NCBI GenBank assembly: GCA_017979445.1
Contig: CM030716.1
Location: 9,795,974-9,859,973, forward strand
Origin: Akebia trifoliata
Taxonomy: Eukaryota > Streptophyta > Magnoliopsida > Ranunculales > Lardizabalaceae
Direction of reading: 5' to 3'
Length of the DNA stretch: 64,000 nt
A model generated the notes under the pieces. That model was not told the DNA's origin. It ran no database searches and saw nothing but the letters and a program-made list of their open reading frames with translations. Within the stretch, counting starts at the first letter, position 1. The number at the start of each line of letters is the position of its first letter. Shown here in pieces: positions 59,801-64,000 of this stretch. Both the position numbers and the translations under genes were made by a program.

Positions 59801-61855
59801 ATTTTCATATGCAAATAATAATAATAATAATAATAATAATAAGATTTCTAATATAAGACCATGCAATTATGAAAAGGACGACAAATAGCACATATAACTG
59901 CATCTCCTGATTCATTATTAAACTATTAATTTATTTGAACGTGGCCTTAGATCTCAAACAGAAGTCAATGTGAAATTAAGGTTATATATAAGTAGTTGTC
60001 TAGTTTAAAATAAAGTTGTTTCTAGATAAAACTGAAATACTGAAATTGAAATGGAAAAGAGAACAGTTAAATCTTCAGGTTCTCAAAGAGAGAGAGATTT
60101 GCACGTACAACTGATATTTTATCATTGATATAGAAAAATGGCTTCTAACAAAAGTAAAACACTTTCGCAACCTTTTTGAATAACGTTTGAGAATGTGTGT
60201 GATGCTAGAAAGAGAAGCACACCTTTTGATGAATCACCCTGCCCAGGTAAATCAAGCCAGTCAAACGATTTCACATGTAATGAACCATACAGAAGCTTGC
60301 TCAAGACAGTCATTCCAGGATGATTATGGAGTGGTATAATAGATGAAGGTGGCATGCAGAATATTCCCATCTGCAGAAGAATTCAAAAATCCTTTAATAC
60401 ATTAAAAGATTACATAAAACCACTAACTATTCAGCAAATCAAGTGCATTTCAACCTACTGGAGACAAGGGAAACTTCAAGTAAACAATTCAAATGGAAAA
60501 CCTACAGAGAAGCTATCACACTCATGTAAATGAAGATATTTGATTGGAGGCGGATACTGGTTGCTCCCATTACGTCCTTTTTTTCCATTGATACCATGCG
60601 TCGAACCTTTCCATCCCTTTACCAACTGAGACTCCAGATCGAGACCCACATCAGAAGGCCTGATTTTATCTGGAATAGCATTACAGTGAAGTATAAAAAT
60701 AGTTGCAACTAAATAGGATGCCACATGAATGGAAGATCTATTGCCAACATTGAAATTAGGCATTATTATACTGCAAGAGACGATTATTCAGAATTAGAAT
60801 TCCTCACCACTTCAACAATACAAAAGGGAAAATGACAAGAAGAAATCACGATAACCTGGTTACCTGGTTATGGTGAATGAAACCACGAAAGATTTCTTTG
60901 GGAGCTCAAGGGGCCTCAGACAAGAAGAATCTCTGCCCATTTCTTTCCACCACCCATTTACAAGGTGATAATTAAAGTGAAAGGAGTGGGAAACCTTGGT
61001 TTGCAGTGCTAATTTCTAATTTACAACCAAAAAACTAGAAAGCAATATGTGTGGTAATGGCTCAATCTTTTTTAGTTGGCATGGATTCTAAATTGAAAAT
61101 GCTGAAATGACAATCTCACTCAAATCAAGAACTTTGTCTCAATTGTGGAGTTTTGTAAATGAGAAAATACCAATCCACCTACATGCCTACATAGGGTATT
61201 GGTATTACAAAAGTTCAATGAAGAGTACTTTCATTCTATTCAAGTCATAGAAGTCTGATCATCTATTATCTTTAAGATAGATAGGCCTTCTATCATACCT
61301 AGAAGCATGTTTCTTAGTTAATTGAGCTAGATCAAGTCATGATCTTAATATCATAACCCCCGGCCTCTACTCTTAACCACAAATGCACAAGGCTTGCCCA
61401 GTATTCTCTGGTTTATGTAAGAAGAATGAATCTTCTCCCTAACATTGCGTAAGACCTGAACAAATAGCTTTAATTTTATTTTATTTTATTATAAATTTCC
61501 CATAATTTGTAATCAAGCATAAAAATAAGAAAAGAATTGAATCTTAGGAAATGATTTCATTTTAATTCACAAAGAAATGAACTATACAATATCCAAAGTT
61601 CTTTAATAAATTACCCACTAAAACTCAAATTCATTCAGCAAAAATAACAAGATTTGGGTAACAAATATAAAGTTTACAGCATAATAAGTATATAAGAAAA
61701 CAAAACACAAATAACATCAATTAGCTAAAAAACTAGAAAAATGTGTTCGTCGTACCTAAAAGAGAACGAACTTTTTCAAGAGCTTCTTCTGATATCGGTC
61801 CATTAGTAGAGAAGGATACCCTACAAGCTTCATAAAGCTTCTGTATAGGTGGCAT
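48553..61855 (-). CDS. PCO: Plant cysteine oxidase, PCO4/5 type (5 exons)
   Basis: Exons on the minus strand are 61855-61756, 60669-60506, 60370-60223, 49103-48897 and 48671-48553, giving 245 residues, the usual length. All introns are GT-AG with matching phases. The protein starts [15 protein letters not shown] and has [18 protein letters not shown] and the cupin metal site [10 protein letters not shown] (His 103 and 105). The third ligand is His 168 in GGNIH. It ends [15 protein letters not shown] ... GPIIRI, the PCO4/5-type tail. PCOs use oxygen to oxidise the N-terminal Cys of group VII ERF factors and others, marking them for the Arg/N-degron pathway and so acting as oxygen sensors in nucleus and cytosol. 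All ligands are present and no break is seen. Intron sizes are 1086, 135, about 11119 and 225 nt. Confidence 0.95.
49104..50803. other. Start of the giant PCO intron: no recognisable feature
   Basis: AT-rich intronic DNA. I recognise no exon, element end or RNA gene before the TA run at 50804. Confidence 0.5.
50804..50833. repeat. (TA)n microsatellite
   Basis: About 15 TA units lie just upstream of an LTR in the PCO intron. Confidence 0.95.
50853..53850 (+). mobile_element. Non-autonomous (LARD-like) LTR element, interrupted by a LINE
   Basis: The left LTR (50853-51232) ends ...GTATGTAACA and is followed by ATTGATATCAAAGC, close to the initiator-Met tRNA primer site. A 648-bp interior holds only a diverged gag-like start and a CCTTGAGGACAAGG segment typical of the 3' end of gypsy elements. 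A polypurine stretch AAATTAAAAGGGGA then leads into the right LTR (51881-52126 plus 53718-53850). The right LTR is split by a LINE. No protein domain is intact. Confidence 0.65.
52127..53702 (+). mobile_element. Truncated L1-type LINE, degenerate, with 15-bp TSD
   Basis: Broken frames carry [37 protein letters not shown] and [19 protein letters not shown], the RT tail and zf-RVT region of plant L1 elements. The 3' end is TTTACCTATCAAAAAA. AGTACTATTATTGAG (52112-52126) and AGTATTATTATTGAG (53703-53717) flank it, one mismatch in 15. It sits inside the right LTR of the element above. Confidence 0.85.
53860..55602 (-). mobile_element. Tandem LTR array: LTR - interior - LTR - interior - LTR (TRIM-like)
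   Basis: Three related LTRs lie on the minus strand: about 53860-54222, 54517-54965 and 55260-55602. Each of the two interiors (about 295 bp) begins with a primer site reading TTGGTATCAAA(A/G)C on the minus strand, adjacent to the LTR ends ACGTAACA and ACGTATCA. The interiors share CATCCTTTAGCCTTCACA(A/T)GATC and GTTCATTGAGCCCACAACC. No coding region is present. A tandem with one LTR shared between two interiors usually arises by unequal recombination. Confidence 0.7.
55603..57333. other. PCO intron: C16 run, second LTR/primer-site junction, unassigned DNA
   Basis: A run of 16 C lies at 55781-55796. On the minus strand TCTTAACATTTGGTATCAGTGG (55868-55889) looks like an LTR end followed by an initiator-Met primer site, so a different LTR should start at 55882, but I could not find its other end. 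The rest to 57333 has short open frames with no recognised domain. Confidence 0.5.
57339..58066 (+). mobile_element. Solo LTR with perfect 5-bp TSD
   Basis: It starts TGATGTAG and ends CTACATCA, an exact 8-bp inverted repeat, and is flanked by ATTGG on both sides (57334-57338 and 58067-58071). A TATA-like TATATAAGG lies at about 57772. No interior or second LTR adjoins, so the element has been reduced to one LTR. Confidence 0.85.
58072..60222. other. Last part of the giant PCO intron: nothing recognised but an AAT microsatellite
   Basis: (AAT)n lies at 59813-59842. Open frames at 58475-59047 and 59220-59764 have no recognised domain and no splice partner in the PCO gene. Confidence 0.45.
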
Positions 61856-62513
61856 AGTGTAAGAAAGATCCCAACTAACTCTACAAACTTGATTAAACAA
61901 AGCACTAATTTTGAAAACGCCTTCGCAACAAACTTATTGATCAGGACAAGTTGAGCCTAAAATGCATAACTAAGCTATTTTTTTTTTAAAAATCACTTCA
62001 AGTTGACAGGCGAGCATTCAACACTGTAATTGCTTCTCTGCACCGATTCCAAAGTACAGTTGTGGAATAATTGGACCTTGTTCTGTGAGCCAAACCGAAA
62101 AATCAGCATCGTAGTTATTCAATTCCTAGCTTGATTGTAATCAGGAAACCTATTTTACCAATTAAAGAAAACAAAATTAGAAATTTAAAGAGGGAAAATC
62201 AACAAAAAAGAGATTCAATTACAATTAAAACATTAAAAATTCAAGAACTCTTCGAGCAGAACATCAATAAATTTCAAATCTTAACATCTATTTTTCTTCA
62301 ATCGAGATAACTCAACATAAGAACTAGTCGTCCGCTGCGATTTCAATCATTCGAAACCGTAACAATCGACTTGATTTTACAAACAAATGCCTAATTTGAA
62401 TTAAAAAAGTGAAGGAATTGAGATCAAATTATGAAACTATTAGAAACCCTAGTTTTCCAAATCTCAATCGAGTATAGGATCGAAGAAAGAGGTAGGAGTG
62501 GTGGCTAACGTAC

Positions 62514-62640
62514 CTCGGATGCGCAGGATAAGACTGGGAGATAGGTGGAGAGAGCGGAGAGGGTTTTTGTTTTAGATCGCGCGAAGTAGTTGAGCCTCTC
62601 TTAAAAGGCCATTGCCTTCTGGGCTTTGTTTGGTTCAACC
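62514..62640 (-). other. Probable 5' UTR exon of the PCO gene
   Basis: On the minus strand a CT-rich leader (CCCTCTCCGCTCTCTCCACC) runs into CCGAG|GTACGT, a strong donor at 62514/62513. It would splice to an acceptor shortly before the ATG at 61855, for instance TGCATTTTAG. The exact 5' end is not visible. Confidence 0.5.
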
Positions 62641-62671
62641 TTGCAGGGTTGGCCAGCTGACCCCACCGTTA

Positions 62672-62768
62672 ACTGCCACGTAGCACTACTTTTCGACCCC
62701 AGTAAACCTACCAATCAAAATAAATTTGATTAATCAATTTAGTGACCCACCATCAAGATGCCACGTGG
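62672..62768. promoter_or_regulatory. Two G-box-like motifs upstream of the PCO gene
   Basis: TGCCACGTAGCA (about 62672-62683) and the palindromic CCACGTGG (62761-62768) lie 50-250 bp beyond the probable first exon. G-boxes bind bZIP and bHLH factors. Regulation of this gene through them is inference. Confidence 0.4.
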
Positions 62769-64000
62769 TACATGATTTTGGGCACAGTGGACCTACACCA
62801 ATCAACAAAAATCAGCCTGATTGATGATTTATAATCATTATTTTATTTTATTTTTATTATGAACTGTCATAATTGAGGTGTAAAAAATTAGGGTTTTAAA
62901 CTCTTTATTAATGGTACTTAAAGCAGACACTATTTTTAATGTGGGTCCATCAAAATATGTGTCACGAAGCATTTTTTTTAGCCATGGAACAATAAAGTCA
63001 TGACAGAAGAAAAATGTTGAAATATAATGATTAAGATTATCAATCGAACCTAACTAAAAAACGTTTGAAGAAATTGAGATAAAGTTACGGCATCAAAATC
63101 CACTAACTTTAAAGTTGAACTTCAAAATGCACCAATTATTTGTTAGATACAAAGTATTTAATTATTACGAGGTTTTGCACAAATCTTCTCCGTCATAAAA
63201 ATCTAAATCTATAGATATTTCATTTAAAATATGATCAATTTAAATAAATAAGTGGAAGATCATATTAGACGTTGTTTCCTTATCACAAATGCCTTAAGAA
63301 TTTGGTGAAGTTTGAAATCTTTAATTTATTGACTTCCTCTAAGATCACAAAGGATGAACCAACTTCTTGTTGTCGTATCAAAATTGAAGTACAATTACTT
63401 TTAATGTCACACTTCGAATTTCGAATTCAAGGACCCGACTCAATTTCTCAGTCCAATTTTAATATCCAAAATCCAGGTGTGATTGACATGACATTTAATT
63501 CAATTTAATAACATTAATTAGATTAAAATTAAATCAATAAAAAAAATACGGACAATAATATCTAACAACTAACTAGTTTCGGGATACATACAACTTTGAA
63601 AAATCATAAAACAATGTAGAAAATACATATTGGTAACCATAAGACTAATTCGAAAACTTTAATAAAATTATTAATACTTTAAAAATATATTTATGACTCA
63701 TAAAAATACTAAACACCTCCTAAAATGATAAAATCTAACTTTTTTTTCTAATCTGTCGAGATTCAATGAATTCAGAAAACTCTAATTTGTGTGATTTTTA
63801 AAGAATTCGATATAAATCCAAATCAAGTAATCTAATATTTTATATTCAAGAGTAAAAATTAAAGATTCTAAAAATAATAAATAAATAATTTAATATATAG
63901 TATCTTCAATGAGAATGTGTCAAAATATAAATCTTAAATGAAAATTTCTGCGTATTATGATTCTTAATATATGTTAAGTATAAAAAGCATATAAATTTTA
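62769..64000. other. AT-rich intergenic DNA at the window end
   Basis: No gene or element end is recognised. Confidence 0.5.

Noticed and set aside
1..64000. CRISPR array, bacterial operon or viral genome
   Set aside because: The repeats are minisatellites, LTRs and MITEs. The genes have plant spliceosomal introns and plant-specific families.

Overview
The window is nuclear DNA of a flowering plant, most likely a eudicot. It carries a very large Ty3/gypsy retrotransposon of the plant-specific Tat/Ogre/Retand group, two intron-rich plant genes (a GARP/MYB-like transcription factor and a plant cysteine oxidase), and AT-rich intergenic and intronic DNA full of small non-autonomous transposons. 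The organism itself cannot be named from sequence alone.

Positions 1-19037 are one retroelement on the + strand, entered downstream of its 5' LTR. In order it holds a 17-bp-unit minisatellite, gag-protease with a G-patch-like tail, an acidic linker, reverse transcriptase, RNase H, a second archaeal-type RNase H, integrase, a long 3' accessory region, a polypurine tract (16890-16902) and a 2135-bp 3' LTR (16903-19037, TGTAG...CTACA). The coding frame is broken by stop codons at 1627, 6676 and 8053 and is disturbed around 4122-4870, so this copy is not autonomous. The accessory region carries two antisense, spliced genes whose exons all join in frame without a stop. Gene 1 (9765-11364, 2 exons, 505 aa) and gene 2 (12156-14768, 6 coding exons plus a likely untranslated leader exon, 728 aa) both encode a plant-mobile-domain (PMD)-like region followed by a coiled coil. 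An array of short CCGTG...CACGG palindromes lies upstream of each. Intact antisense genes inside a dead pol element are the most notable feature of the window.

Positions 19038-28700 are gene-free and hold a decayed FAR1/MULE-like fragment, a CACTA element (20241-22204, TSD AAA), a Tourist-like element with a nested fold-back (24318-25538), a gypsy RNase H scrap and a fold-back MITE. Positions 28734-33932 (minus strand) are a complete six-exon GARP gene of 446 aa with two EAR-type repressor motifs; its introns contain MITEs and a SINE with a clear TSD.

Positions 34000-48550 are intergenic: more MITEs (several nested), a copia RT relic, a U6 snRNA pseudogene, microsatellites and short duplications. 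Positions 48553-61855 (minus strand) are a complete five-exon plant cysteine oxidase of the PCO4/5 type (245 aa). Its third intron is about 11.1 kb and holds a LARD-like LTR element split by a LINE, an inverted array of related LTRs, and a solo LTR with a perfect 5-bp TSD. A probable 5' UTR exon and two G-box-like motifs lie at 62514-62768. The rest to 64000 is AT-rich DNA in which I recognise nothing.
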